A DNA stretch of 64,000 nt from assembly GCA_036250225.1 (NCBI GenBank), contig JAPZLL010000067.1, positions 1 through 64,000 of the forward strand, read 5' to 3'. Source of the DNA: Cercophora sp. LCS_1 (lineage: Eukaryota > Ascomycota > Sordariomycetes > Sordariales > Lasiosphaeriaceae). Position numbers and translations under genes: made by a program. The notes beneath the pieces were generated by a model that was not told where the DNA came from, ran no database searches, and saw only the letters and a list, made by a program, of their open reading frames with translations. Shown here piece by piece: positions 22,214 through 33,085 of the stretch (position 1 is the stretch's first letter; the number at the start of each line of letters is the position of its first letter).

Positions 22214-22802
22214 ATGCCTCAGTTATCCGAGGCCGTCAAAGAAGATCACGCGCTGGTCCGGAAGGCGTATCACCGACTGATGAGTGCTAGTCCCGAGGAG
22301 CGGAGCAACCCCAACGACTTCATCTGGGCGCTGGACCGTTATCTCATCGTCGAAGACCTTGTCCTGACGCCGGCGCTCAACAACCATGTCGAGCGCGGCG
22401 GGGAGCGTCACCGTCGACTCTCGGCAGACTACGACAGCGTGAGTCTCCGTGCACGTCATGCTTTGCGTCTCCGCTGACACCGAAGCAAACAAACAGATGA
22501 ACGCAAAGCTGCGACACATGCAAAAGTACTCGCCGGCTGAGCCCAGCTTCGACTCGGCTATGCACGCCATCTGGACCGACCTAGAGCCGCACATTAGGGA
22601 GGAAGCGTTAGGTGATCTGGACCGGTTAGAGCAGGGCATGTCAAAATCTGAGTCGGAGGCGCTGGGGAACAAGTACGAGCACCTCAAGCAGCTGCTGCAG
22701 AAGCCGTATGGCAAGGGTGGCACACCGGACGCGAGGACGCTCTCGGCCATCCTCGAGATGCCCCGCCAAGAGCTGATGACCAAGATCGGAGTGTCGATGT
22801 GA
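22214..22802 (+). CDS. Hemerythrin-like HHE cation-binding protein
   Basis: A 176-aa protein from exons 22214-22438 and 22497-22802, with a 58-bp intron. Hemerythrin-like HHE domains bind a non-heme di-iron centre and serve in oxygen, nitric oxide or redox sensing. Candidate ligands are the His in VKEDHALV, the Glu in YLIVEDLVLTPAL, the His and Asp near GERHRRLSADYDS, and HxxxE in LEPHIREEA. I chose ATG 22214 because MPQLSEAVKEDH is the usual fungal start. An in-frame ATG at 22136 would add 26 residues resembling a weak targeting sequence, so dual starts are possible. The gene is intact. Confidence 0.78.
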
Positions 22803-23981
22803 GCGGGAGCGAGGAGGTGTCTGTGACCTACCATTTTCGGAGATAGCATGCGACCTCGTGAATAAACAGGAAGGTCCCAAGAAATGCAGAGCCACGGGCG
22901 CGCTCGGAAGTTGCGGATGGGCGCCCGTTTGTGTGATCCGAGTAGATTAAACCACCATTGATGACGATTGCATCAACAGCCGACGCGAATCTCATGCCCG
23001 ATACAGTGTCGATAAGAGGAGGTGTCGCAAGCTCGCAAGCTCCCGCAGGCTGGGCCGGCAGGAAGACCCGGGCTTGGCCGGGGTAAAATGTCTTGGACAC
23101 TTGAAGCCAGAAGTTTGCAAGAAGCAAACATGCCCCGCCATCCCGCCATCCCGCCATTCACGGGTTAGCCCAGCCAACAAAAACGCGGGCAGCTGCACAC
23201 CGACATTCTGGTTGAGTTGGGGACCACGCGGGGCGCTAGGCCCTTGTCGCTGTTGGCTTTTGCGTGTCTTGCCCGTCGCAAACACGGGTGCAATTGACGA
23301 CGTCCGCCAGTTTGCGTCGAGCAGGTGCGACCGGGGCCGGAGACCGAACTGCAACGGAGCGCCGTTTCCAAGCCGTCAAGCGGACCATGCCGGTGGTGCC
23401 GTTGTGTCGGCTCGATCGGCGCCGTTGCAGGAGTGCACGAGCAGCAACGTGTCGCGGGGTGAGCAGAAGGCCCCAGAAAAAAGACATCATGTGTGAGGGC
23501 GTTCGGCGTCGGCTCAGCAGGTTCGAGGTCCGCCAAGGGCTGCTAGCACGGCACCGCCACTCGGGCCCTGCTCCGTCATCCTGAGTGCGCAGCAGGGTGA
23601 GGGGCTTTAGGTGGGGCTTGGGGCGACATGATAGGCTGAGCAGGCTGGGCGCCATGGGTGGCAGCTGCTTGGCGGGAGGCATCACGCACCGGCCGCGTCC
23701 CCAAGCCAGCACAACCACCCACTGCAGTCGCTTGGCTCACGTACCCAAGCACTCGGCGTGGCCTCGTCTGAGTGGCGTGGGAATTGCGACGCGAGCAGGG
23801 AGGCGTACCGGATGGTGGCAGGTGCTGAGGTGCTGGATCGTTCCGCTATCTCGATTGATTCATCCGTTCCAGGTCCAGCGTGCCTTCCTTAAAGCCCGTG
23901 GTCCGTCCGCCACTCCCCCTGCCGCTCCTGCTTTTTTCTCCCTTACGAATTCGCTTCCGTCCAACAGCGAGCATCTATTGA
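22803..23981. other. Intergenic, upstream of the ENA ATPase
   Basis: It holds the presumed ENA promoter. An 8-bp unit CCCGCCAT is repeated three times in tandem (about 23134-23157). No gene is seen. Confidence 0.5.
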
Positions 23982-26900
23982 ATGGGGACAGAGAACGACC
24001 TTGACGTCGAGGGCCAGACGGAGCCTCCTATACGTGGCCTCACGCGCTCACGTTCCGTATCATCGCAATCCAACCCGCCGTCCGCGTCGCCGACGCTTGC
24101 CGGCACCCTCGTCACCGACGACGAGCTCAGCACCGCCTTTGACCCCGACACCGCCCACACACTCCCGGTCCCGGGCGTCTGCGCCCTTCTCAACACCAAC
24201 CCCGAGTACGTTCCTCCACCTTTCTTTCTTCCGTCTCTTGATTCTTCCTCTTTTTTGCTTTTATCTTTGGGTCTCGTATTGACAGCTCAGGAATGGCCTC
24301 GACGCTGCCGAGGCGGCCCGTCGCCTTCAGCACCATGGCCCTAACAAGGTTGAGGGTGCTAAGGGGCTATCCCTGTGGACGATTCTCCTAAGACAGGTGT
24401 CCAACAGTTTGACCCTTGTTCTCGTTCTTACCATGGTGCTCTCATTCGCCATCCATGATCACATTGAGGGCGGCGTCATCGTCGCCGTCATTGTCTTCAA
24501 CATTGTTGTCGGCTTCATTCAGGACTACCGCGCCGAGCAGACTATCCAGGCCCTGTATGCCCTCTCGGCCCCCACCTGCAAGGCCATCCGCGCAGGCAAG
24601 GTCGAGACCATCCGCGCCGAAGACCTGGTTCCGGGCGACGTGGTTCGGCTCGGCGTCGGTGACGTCGTCCCTGCCGACCTGCGCCTCGCCCACAGCATCA
24701 ACCTGTCCACCGATGAGGCCCTCCTTACCGGCGAATCCGTCCCAGTCAGCAAGCATGCCGAACGAGTCCTCAAGGACCGCGACATGCCGCTGGGCGACCG
24801 CACCAACATGGTATACTCGGCCAGCACCATCACGCGCGGCCGAGCCACCGGCGTTGTTGTCTCAACGGGCATGAACACCGAGGTCGGCAAGATCGCCCTC
24901 CTGCTCCGTTCCGGCCGTCGGGATGCGGGCGAGGCAGAGGCCAGCGGCATCCGCCGTGTGCTGATCAAGGCCCGCAATGGCACCCGCGTCATCCTCGGCC
25001 TGGACGGCACCCCGCTCCAGGTCTCCCTCAGCAAGTTCGCCTTGCTCCTGTTCGCCCTGGCCATCACGCTCGCTATTATTGTCTTCTCGGCTAGCCGCTG
25101 GCGCATTACGGACAACGTGCTCATCTACGGCATCTGCGTCGCCGTGGCCGTCATTCCCGAGTCGCTTATTGCCGTGTTGACCATCGCCACGGCGCTTGGC
25201 ACGCGTGCCATGGCGCGGGGCAATGTCATCATTCGCCGTCTCGCCGCCCTGGAAGCCGTCGGTGGCGTGACCAACATCTGCTCGGACAAGACGGGCACGC
25301 TCACGCAGGGCAAGATGGTCACCAAGCGCGTTTGGTTAGCTGATGGCACCGAGGTGTCTGTTCAGGACACCACCCATCCCTTCGACCCCAACAGCGGCAC
25401 CGTGAGCATCAACGGCGAAGTCTACGCCTCGAGCGATGCCACGCGCCGCGCCTCGACGGACGAGAAGACCACGGCTCAGCTGCGGGACTTCCTTGAGACG
25501 GTTGCCCTGTGTAACAACTCGACCGTCACCGCCGGCAATGCATATACCGCCGTCGGCGAGCCCACCGAGATTGCCCTCCAGGTCTTTGCCATGCGCTTCG
25601 GCATGGGTAAGCCGGCGCTCCTGACCTCGAGCGGCAAAACCCTTCTCTCCGAGTTTCCCTTTGACTCGTCGTGCAAGCGCATGACGGTTATTTACACCGA
25701 CGGTACCAACTCTTTCGCCTACGCAAAGGGTGCTCTCGAGGCCCTTTTGCCGCTCATGGACATCTCGGATGACCAGAAGCACAGCATCGTGGCTAAGGCA
25801 GACGCTCTTGCTGCCGAGGGTCTCCGCGTGCTGTGCGTCGCCCGCAAGTCTGTCGATCCTTCTCTGTACTCGCAAGACGCTCTCGATATCAGCACCGAAG
25901 AAGGCCCGGGAGCCATGCCCCGGCGCGCTAGTGCGGAGAGCCATCTTGAGTTTGTTGGTCTGGCCGGTCTTTATGATCCTCCCCGTCTCGAGTCGGCCGC
26001 CGCTGTTCGCAAGTGCCAGGACGCTGGCATCACGGTCCACATGCTTACTGGCGACCACGTCAAGACTGCCGTCGCCATCGCCAGTGAAATTGGCATCCTC
26101 CCCCAGCCCAACGGTGTGTCAGACAACGGCGCCGTCATGGTGGCCAGCGCCTTTGACAATCTCACGGACGCGCAGATTGATGGCATGGAACGGCTCCCGT
26201 TGGTGCTCGCACGATGCAGCCCAACGACCAAGGTGCGCATGGTGGAAGCCATGCACCGCAGGAAGGCGTTTTGCGTCATGACCGGAGACGGCGTGAACGA
26301 CTCGCCTGCCCTTAAGAAGTCGGATGTCGGCATCGCCATGGGCCTCAACGGAAGCGATGTGGCCAAGGAGGCCGCCGACATGGTCTTGACCGACGACAAT
26401 TTTGCCTCGATTGTTACCGCCATCGAGGAGGGCCGACGTCTGTTTGACAACATCCAAAAGGTGTGTTCACTGACCACAACAGCAGAATCTGGGCTAACAG
26501 TTTCGAACAGTTCCTCCTCCATCTGTTGGTGTCCAACATTGCACAAGTCATCCTCCTTCTCATTGGTTTGGCCTTCAAGGATGACCAGGGTGTGTCTGTC
26601 TTCCCTCTCTCCCCGCTGGAGATTCTCTGGGCCAACTTGGTCACATCGTCCTTCCTTGCCCTCGGCCTTGGTCTTGAGGACGCCCAACCCGACGTCATGC
26701 AACGCCCACCCCACGATCTCTCAGTCGGCATCTTCACCCGCGAACTCATCGTTGACAAGTTTGTCTATGGCACCGCCATGGGTGGTCTCTGTCTTGCCGC
26801 CTTCTCTTCGGTAGCCTATGGCGTCTCTGGCCCCTACGGGCTCGGCGTCGACTGTAACGAGGACTGGGGTGACTCATGCGGCGTTTCATTCCGCGCCCGC

Positions 26901-27254
26901 GCCACCACGTTTGCCACCCTGACCTTTTTGCTGCTTATCACGGCCTGGGAGGCCAAGCATTTCACGAGATCGCTGTTCAACATGCACCCAGAGAAGTGGA
27001 CGGGGCCATTTTCAGTCTTCAAGACGGTCTGGCAGAACCGGTTCCTGTTTGGCGCAGTGTCGGCCGGTTTCGTGATTGCATTCCCGGTTGTTTATATCCC
27101 GGTCGTCAACAGGACCGTTTTTAAACATGACGCCATTACGTGGGAGTGGGGCGTCGTCGCGGCCTGTGCTGTTGTCTACACGATTATCGTGGAGGCCTGG
27201 AAGGCGATCAAAAGGAGGACTCGCAAGATGAAGAGTGTTGGTGGCGAGGCTTGA
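23982..27254 (+). CDS. ENA-type Na+/K+-exporting P-type ATPase (type IID)
   Basis: A 1045-aa plasma-membrane pump using ATP to export Na+ or K+, important for salt and alkaline-pH tolerance. Exons are 23982-24205, 24291-26460 and 26511-27254, with introns of 85 and 50 bp, all in phase. Motifs in order: cation-ATPase N-terminal domain (LDAAEAARRLQHHGPN), actuator TGES (residues 221-224), phosphorylation DKTGT (Asp407), FPFDSSCKRM in the nucleotide domain, TGDHVKTA, and the hinge MTGDGVNDSPALKKSDVGIA. A DPFN-like HPFDPNSG stretch after the P-site is typical of fungal ENA. TM4 reads IPESL, with Glu365 where yeast ENA pumps have an uncharged residue. About ten membrane segments are present and the gene is complete. 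Confidence 0.9.
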
Positions 27255-28296
27255 GAAGTTGCTGAAGTGTCTTTGGTGGGCCCGTTGGGTTGAAGTTTGC
27301 GGACGAATTTTGAGTGTTTGTGTTTGGGTCAGTTCTTGGACAAAGAGACGCCGAGTCGCGAGTCGATAGTTCGTTTGATGATACGAGTGGCTTTTGAGCT
27401 GAATGTTTTGCTTCGAGGTTTGGTTCTGTTGTACCGCATTATGCCAGTCAATACCTGTGCTCGGTCTCGAGCGAGTGGCTGTTTCCCTTCGACGTTCGGT
27501 CTTTACAAATCTTGATTTTGTGTCTTGTGTTTGCGGTTGCAGGTAGCCACATGCCAAATTGACAGACTTTGCTTCATCGCTCATGGCCGAACAGAGTCGT
27601 GACGTGTTTGTGGGCATCAGAGCCGCAACCTCCGAGCCAGTACCAAACCAAGCTTTATCAGCGGGGGCGATCACCGATATGCCCGACATCCCAAGGTCAA
27701 ATGCCATCACCCCCACTCGAGACCCCCCTCCACACCACCAGTTGTCTCTTGGTCCCCCTCAAAAGGAACGTGCAGATATCAAATGCATTCACCACCCGAC
27801 CTATTGGACGCTATCATGCACTACCCCCGCGCCATGCCCCCAGCCCAGTCAAGACATCTTCTGAGAGCCCTTTACCTTTCGTCGCCTATGCATGTATTCT
27901 TGAAGTCGCCAGCATATGTCAATCCCTCCTGACGCGAAAAAAAAAACATGTTCCCAACTCAGTCGCGGCAAAGGTCAAGAAATGCCCGTATTTCCTTATC
28001 CCAAGCATGATTACGTATCGGCTTGTCCTGAGTGGGCGATGGGGAGACTGTCACCGCTGTAGGGCACACGCTTCGCCGATCCAAGACTAACGTCCCTGTC
28101 CAAGCTCTACGACGAGAGGGCCCGCTTCATAGGCTAAGCAGGGGTGTGGTCGCGGTATTTCATCACTCCACCCGCTGCTGCGACGTGACACGGCACCGGC
28201 CTTCGTTTTGTCGGGGTTCAGGCTCCAACCAAGATTCCAACGGAAAGCTAACAGGAAAACCTTCCCCAACAACATCAGCCGGAATAGAAGTCAACA
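27255..28296. other. Intergenic between ENA and P450
   Basis: It contains the 3' UTR of the ATPase and the promoter of the P450. No other gene is seen. Confidence 0.5.
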
Positions 28297-30088
28297 ATGG
28301 ATGTTCTCACACAACTGCCGACGGTTGCTCTCCTCGCCGGTTTGGTGGTGGCGGGATACGCCGTATACTCGATCTATGTTTGGTATCGGCTGTCTCACGT
28401 CCCGGGACCGTTCTGGGCAGGGTTTTCCAAATACTGGATGGTCAAGGAGGCGCTCAAGGGCCGACAACCGATTTCATTCGAGGAGACCATCAAGCGTTAT
28501 GGTTAGTCTCGCCTCTCAGGGACTGTTGGTCAAGATTTGACAGGCATCAAATAGGGACGATTGCGAGAGTTGGGCCGAATGAGTTGATCACCGATGATCC
28601 TGAGCTTTTGCGCAAGACCATGGCTGTGAGATCGCCCTATAAGAGGGGTCCCTGTAAGTGAGAAGCGCAAAAGACAAGAAGAGAAGTTGACTGGACAGGG
28701 TACACGGCGATGCGCTTCGATCCCGAGAGAGACAACCTCTTTACGATGAGAGACGAAGACGCCCACAGCAAACTTCGGGCAAAGATGGCGTTTGGCGTTA
28801 GTTCATTTGCTTCGAGTCTTCTGGGGCATGACTGATCTGGTGGCAGTACTCGGGCAAAGAAAACCTCTCGATGGAGGGGACCATTGAAACACACGTTATG
28901 AAACTGGTCCGCCTCATCGAGTCAAAGTACCTCTCGACACCTTCCTCGTATAAGCCCATGGACTTTGCACTCAAGACGCAGTTTTTCACGCTCGATGTTA
29001 TCTCAGATCTCGCCTTTGGCCAGCCTTTTGGCTTTCTCGACGCCGACGACGACGTCTACGACTACATCAAGATCACGGCGTCCATGATTCCCGCCCTGAC
29101 GGTTCTCAGCAACTGGCACGAGCTCGCACGCATCCTCCACTCGCCACTCTTCCGCAGCTTTCTTCCCAAAGCGACCGACAAGCTCGGTTTCGGCGCCTTT
29201 ATCGGGTACTTGGCTTCACCTCAACGAACAAAACACAGACTGACGCGGGCGTAGTGTAACCAAGAAAGTAGTGGCCTCTCGCTATGGTGCCGACGCACCA
29301 TTCCATGCCGATATGCTCGGGTCCTTCATCCGGCACGGTCTAACTGAAGAAGAAGCAGCCGGCGAAGCCCTCCTCCAAATCGTAGCAGGAAGTGACACGT
29401 CGGCAACAACTGTTCGCTCCGTCATCCTCCATCTCCAGTCCAACCCCCTTGCGTATCACAAACTGCAGCAAGAGATAGACGCGGGTATCGCGGCGGGTAA
29501 AATCTCGTCCCCTATCAAAGACTCAGAAGCCCGACAGCTGCCCTATCTCCAGGCTGTCATCAAAGAAGGACTCCGTATTCTGCCGCCGGCGAGCGGACCC
29601 TTCTTCAAGACTGTGCCCGAAGGAGGAGAGGTGATTTCAGGCCGGTTCATTCCTGCAGGAACGCAGATTGGGAGCTCGCCGTTCTCAATCCACCATTCTA
29701 AGAAGATCTATGGCGAGGATGCGGAGGTTTTTAGACCCGAGAGGTGGCTGACAGGGGATGTGGAGCGGATGAATGCAACACTGGATTTGATTTTTCATTA
29801 TGGCAAGTTTCAGTGTCTCGGGAAGCCGGTTGCCTTGATGGAGTTTAACAAGATTTTTGTTGAGGTGAGTCTTTTGTACAGGGTACCCAGGGGATGATGA
29901 TGCTAACAGGTTCAGTTGCTGAGACGGTTCGATTTTGTTGCCGTCAGGCCTGAGAAGCCCGCCAAACTGTTCAATGCGGTATGTTATCGATGATATGAAA
30001 TGAAGGCGTGAGTGCTTGCTGACTTGCCCAGGGAATTTGGTTCATGGAAGACTTTTGGGTACGGGTTACACGGCGAGAGGAAGTCTAA
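28297..30088 (+). CDS. Cytochrome P450, pisatin-demethylase-like
   Basis: A 496-aa ER-anchored monooxygenase in seven exons: 28297-28501, 28555-28653, 28699-28796, 28847-29205, 29255-29864, 29916-29978 and 30032-30088. All six introns are 45-53 bp GT-AG and in phase. Features are an N-terminal anchor (residues about 9-30), the proline hinge HVPGPF, the I-helix AGSDTSATT, the ExxR motif EGLR, PERW, and the heme loop FHYGKFQCLG with the Cys ligand. The GKFQCLGKPVALMEFNKIF pattern and overall layout match fungal pisatin-demethylase-like P450s (CYP57 neighbourhood), which detoxify plant phenolics. The substrate here is unknown. It ends only 43 bp from the convergent GH30 stop. Confidence 0.9.
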
Positions 30089-30131
30089 TTGCAGCTTACA
30101 AACTTGGATATTTGCCAAGTACCAATAATGC

Positions 30132-31541
30132 TCACTGTCTCAAGACAAATGTGACCATACTCCTTGCTGGGACATTGCCGGTCACCTTGCCAGACGCGTC
30201 AACGGTCGCCGGAATCGTATTGCAATCCCTTGTGTTGTCCGTCACCCAGGCTGTCGCATTCGTGGCCTTGAAGTCACCTCCGCTCACTGTAATGGTCACG
30301 TCCCTGCCATTTCCGCTGTTGATGACCTGCACCGATACCATGCCGTCGACATTCTTAAATGCCGTCGTTCTGACGCCGCTCCCCGACGCCCCCAGTCGGA
30401 CGGCGCCCGGCCTGACGAAGCGACTCCAGTTGGCCATGGCCCACAGCCGCTTGGAAGGGTCGACGGCCTTGTTGACGACCCGGATCATCTTGCTGTTGGT
30501 GGTGCTCGGCCGGTCCTGTGCGCCGATCCAGTAAAGATAGGCCGAGACGTTGCCGCCGGTGATGGCCGAGTAGATGTTGTTGGCCCACGTCATGCCCTCG
30601 CCCGCGCCGCCGTTGGAATACCACGCTGATGTCCACGCGCCGTTGTTGTCGGCCGCCTCGGTCATCCACGTCTTGTGCTTTGTTGAGAGCTGCGACGTTG
30701 CTGACGACGTGTAGGCGTGGCCGGTCACGGTGCCAATCATGTTCTCAACGCTGCGCATCTGTCCGAGCATGCCGTTTGCGGCGGTCCAGCTCATGGTGTC
30801 GCAGCAGTTGATGATGACGTCGGTCAGGTTGTTGTTGTCGAGGGTCGGCCGGAGAATCTTGATGAAGTCTGCCGCCTGGGTTCCCGACGAGCGCATCGAG
30901 GCGTACGAAGTGGTGTAGTCTGGCTCGTTGAGAAAGCCGAGATGGGTGATGGTGATGTTTTCGGCGTTGTAGTACTTGATGTACTGGACGAGGTAGTTTG
31001 CAAAGGCCTGCTTCCAGTCGCCCGACGAGCAGCTTGCGCCAGACACGCCACACAGACTGCCGCCGTTGGCGTCGTTGCCGTTGGTCTTCATGTAGCCCGG
31101 CGCGCTCCACGCATTGGCATAGATGGTCTTGACGCCGTATGTGTGGACAGCCTCGCGCGAGACCCAGAGCTGGCCGTTGTCCGACTTGTCCCACACATAT
31201 TGCGGCGCTGCATTGGGTCCGCCGGGACTTTTGGGCTGGATCGACACCATGTGGTCATCGCGCATGTCGGGGGACGACCCGATGCCGTTGCGGAGGATGC
31301 TCAGCCCGGCGCCCTTGTCCATGCTGAAGAGCAGATCCAAGGCCCGTCGCTGTTCCGTCTCGGAAAGTCGTTGGATTGTCACGGCTCGCTGGAAGGCCTC
31401 GGATGTCCCAAAGCCGTCCATTGTCTGGTATGTCTGAGCGAGGTTGACGCTGATGCTGACGGCTTGTCGGGCCTCGAGCGTGCCCGCGAGGGCGTTCCCC
31501 GGCACGAGGCCGAGGATGGACGTCAACAGCAGCAGATACAT
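30132..31541 (-). CDS. GH30-family secreted xylanase (GH30_7-like glucuronoxylanase)
   Basis: A 469-aa single-exon secreted glycoside hydrolase. Residues 1-19 form a signal peptide (MYLLLLTSILGLVPGNALA). The (beta/alpha)8 catalytic domain starts near YQTMDGFGTSEAFQRA. The acid/base is Glu206 in GFLNEPD and the nucleophile Glu295 in TWMTEAAD. A side beta domain closes the protein (residues about 370-469). The layout matches fungal GH30 subfamily 7 endo-1,4-beta-xylanases and glucuronoxylanases, which cut xylan guided by methyl-glucuronic acid branches. A beta-1,6-galactanase or glucanase cannot be excluded without alignment. A CE15-like gene 4 kb away supports a xylan role. Confidence 0.85.
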   Translation of the reverse strand: MYLLLLTSILGLVPGNALAGTLEARQAVSISVNLAQTYQTMDGFGTSEAFQRAVTIQRLSETEQRRALDLLFSMDKGAGLSILRNGIGSSPDMRDDHMVSIQPKSPGGPNAAPQYVWDKSDNGQLWVSREAVHTYGVKTIYANAWSAPGYMKTNGNDANGGSLCGVSGASCSSGDWKQAFANYLVQYIKYYNAENITITHLGFLNEPDYTTSYASMRSSGTQAADFIKILRPTLDNNNLTDVIINCCDTMSWTAANGMLGQMRSVENMIGTVTGHAYTSSATSQLSTKHKTWMTEAADNNGAWTSAWYSNGGAGEGMTWANNIYSAITGGNVSAYLYWIGAQDRPSTTNSKMIRVVNKAVDPSKRLWAMANWSRFVRPGAVRLGASGSGVRTTAFKNVDGMVSVQVINSGNGRDVTITVSGGDFKATNATAWVTDNTRDCNTIPATVDASGKVTGNVPARSMVTFVLRQ

Positions 31542-32379
31542 AGCGATGCTTGTCGTCGGTCAGCTGCGGTTGAAGGCCATGGTCAACAAAATCCCATCGG
31601 GAAATATAGCCAACACAGCGCGCGCAGGGGTTTGCACAAGTCCGGTAGTACTCGCTGCCCAAAACTACCAGCGAATCACGCGTGCTGAAGTTGCTCTATC
31701 TCGGTGCATTCTTCCATGCTTGGCAATCTTGCGAGACAGGGATTCTCCACGCGCTGCTAAATAGCACCCGCTCGGGAATTTTTGCCATGTGCCGCTTCGG
31801 GAACATGTCGTTTGCGGGGAATGGGGACGTCATTTGGCGACGGCTGCTGGTTGGAGGAATATTCCACGACTTCTTCCACGACTTCTTCCGCGGCCCATGG
31901 CTGGGAATCTTTGCTTGCGTCTCCACGTCTTGGTATGGCACCGCTGTTCCGAGATAATATGCCCACAATGTCGTGGTCCCGGTCGCTGGCTCATCCGGGC
32001 AAAAGGCAACTTGCATGCCAGAGTAAAGTGCTTGCGGGGTGGGGTGTAAGCTGCATCCCTTGGCTGACGAGTAAGCCCATGTTGCCTTGGTGGACGCTCA
32101 AGTTGACGATGTTGACCCGGTTTCTATAACTGTTGTTGAAAACTCTGTTTGAAGGACGCAGGCGAGGTTGCCGCGAAGGACGCAAAGGACCATCTAACAC
32201 AAAAGAGGAAGGACGGGTGATCATCGCGCCGTCTGACGCCTAAACAGCGACTCTGGGTGACTCAATAACGTCCAGAGCTAGAAATTTCAGAAGCGCCCGC
32301 GAATTAAAGCCCAAAGAGTTCTTTCCCAATCCCATTGAAAGTGAGTGGAACCAGGACTTTTGATTCTTCAAACTCAGCC
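31542..32379. other. Intergenic, no gene seen
   Basis: It contains the GH30 promoter side and the GFA-type promoter. A TCTTCCACGACTTC-type tandem repeat lies near 31868-31890. No gene is seen. Confidence 0.45.
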
Positions 32380-32968
32380 ATGGCATCAATCTTCGACCTC
32401 GGCCCCACCCCGAAAACCATCACAGGCGCCTGTCTCTGCCGCAAGATTGGATACAGGATTAACTTCCCGTCAGACCATAACTTCAAAGAATCCGTACGAC
32501 TCCCCATCCTCCCTTTTCATCCTTCGACTGTGTTTTGACTTTGTTTAGAGTGGAACATGCCAATGCACGCAATGTCGTAAATCCACTTCGTCCCTCTTCT
32601 TCATGTACCACAAGGTCTCTTATTCCTCTCTCAATTGGACGACGCCCCTCGACACACTCAAAAGATTCTACTGCAGCGAGGGTAATGCGCGAGGCTTCTG
32701 CGGTGAATGTGGCACCCTTCTGTACTGGCGGAGAGAGGCAGGTCCGAACATCAGCATCGCCATCGGGACTGTCGACCCGTTGTATCTTTTTGGTGAAGGG
32801 TGGGAGCATATGAATGGGGAGGTTCCGAAAGAGGGGTTCGGTAGAGCATTGGCAAGTGGCTGTGGTGGACACGAGTGGGTGAGAAACGAGATAAAAGGCG
32901 TGACGGATGATCTCGCTCTGCTTGGTGCTGGGACACAGGGACGAGGGGAGAGGATGGAGGAGGAGTGA
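32380..32968 (+). CDS. GFA/CENP-V domain zinc protein
   Basis: A 177-aa protein from exons 32380-32493 and 32549-32968, with a 55-bp intron. The GFA (glutathione-dependent formaldehyde-activating, CENP-V) fold binds two zinc ions through cysteines. Visible ligand motifs are GACLCRKIGY, then CQCTQCRKST, then FCGECGTLLYW. The position of the intron within the zinc site makes the spliced frame certain. A direct role in formaldehyde detoxification is not established for the family; many fungal members are of unknown function. It is soluble, with no signal peptide, and converges with the HetC-like gene at 117 bp. Confidence 0.85.
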
Positions 32969-33085
32969 CAACTATCAAAGAAGAATGGAAATGTTGCTTG
33001 GGTATCGCTTATGCTAATGTAGTAAAGTTGCCGTTGTTTCCTGCCATGCTGTGTAAACGCGCTGAGGGAAGAGAAAGAAACGAGA

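Noticed and set aside
25336..26058. Long antisense frames within the ENA ATPase gene
   Set aside because: Shadows of the ATPase coding strand.
30717..31688. 323-codon open frame antisense to the GH30 gene
   Set aside because: Shadow of the GC-rich GH30 coding strand; no motif, and the sense frame has a signal peptide and catalytic residues.
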